A stretch of 53,055 nt of DNA from an uncultured Coriobacteriaceae bacterium. Its GTDB lineage: Bacteria; Actinomycetota; Coriobacteriia; Coriobacteriales; UMGS124. The translations under genes were made by a program, and so were the position numbers. Within the stretch, counting starts at the first letter, position 1, and every line of letters begins with the position of its first letter. The notes beneath the pieces are model-generated. The model had not been told where the DNA came from, did no database searches, and saw only the letters and a program-made list of their open reading frames with translations. Positions 52,999 to 53,055 of this stretch are shown here, piece by piece. The stretch is taken from positions 1 to 53,055 of the forward strand of contig UQBS01000012.1 of the NCBI GenBank assembly GCA_900539345.1. The letters are read 5' to 3'.

Positions 52999-53055
52999 CC
53001 CAGGCCGGCCGCACAGCGGCCCGGTTCCCTCCCGCATCGCCCGTGTACAAAGGGG

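Overview
The window is a dense, high-G+C bacterial chromosome segment made almost entirely of core housekeeping genes. The tightly packed long operons, the Firmicutes-style gene neighbourhoods carried in high-G+C DNA, two-subunit glycyl-tRNA synthetase (glyQ/glyS), pyruvate phosphate dikinase with its DUF299 regulator, and an mre-mrdA-rodA cell-shape operon suggest an anaerobic member of the Coriobacteriia (Actinomycetota; Collinsella/Olsenella-like). The lineage is an inference from content; no 16S gene is present. GTG and TTG starts are common, each backed by a good ribosome binding site. I see no CRISPR array, insertion sequence, prophage or integrated element.

Layout. 1-216: two minus-strand tRNAs (Glu-CTC, cut by the left edge, and Gln-CTG) with a near-consensus promoter. 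350-946: engB, meeting rnhA tail to tail. 943-7478 (minus): rnhA, xerC, trmFO, dprA, comM and a yraN gene with a very long extension; trmFO and xerC overlap, as do yraN-comM-dprA. 7479-7885: a divergent control region. 7886-9121 (plus): rplS and rnhB. 9122-20154 (minus): dgt, ppdK, its regulator, glyS, glyQ, lepB, and the translation operon rpsP-khpA-rimM-trmD. 20410-22434 (plus): a two-component system. 22529-43683 (minus, about 21 kb on one strand): rsfS, yqeK, nadD, proA, proB, obgE, rpmA, rplU; then a degenerate RNase E/G, a DUF2344 protein, a TIGR03960-type radical SAM protein, a DUF697 protein; then rodA, mrdA, mreD, mreC, mreB; then ndk, a TPR membrane protein, a zinc-ribbon membrane protein and an exported amidase. 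43961-49454 (plus): ppx, ppk, a TrmA/RlmD-type RNA methyltransferase, maf. 49557-51829 (minus): a glycosyltransferase and glf. 52006-52998 (plus): pta.

How the genes work together: the modules cover ribosome assembly and tRNA modification (rpsP, rimM, trmD, rplS, rplU, rpmA, obgE, rsfS, trmFO, engB), envelope growth (mreBCD, mrdA, rodA, amidase, lepB, glf), DNA maintenance and uptake (xerC, dprA, comM, rnhA, rnhB), polyphosphate (ppx, ppk), proline synthesis (proB, proA), NAD synthesis (nadD) and pyruvate/acetyl-phosphate metabolism (ppdK and regulator, pta). The most interesting points are departures from the norm: an RNase E/G homologue lacking both catalytic aspartates, a YraN protein with a roughly 270-residue acidic N-terminal extension and phased TGTGAC repeats upstream, a DprA with an altered SGxARGID motif and no topA beside it, a PBP2 with two membrane helices, and 11-bp tandem repeats before the two-component system. 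I did not find a clearly new multi-gene system.
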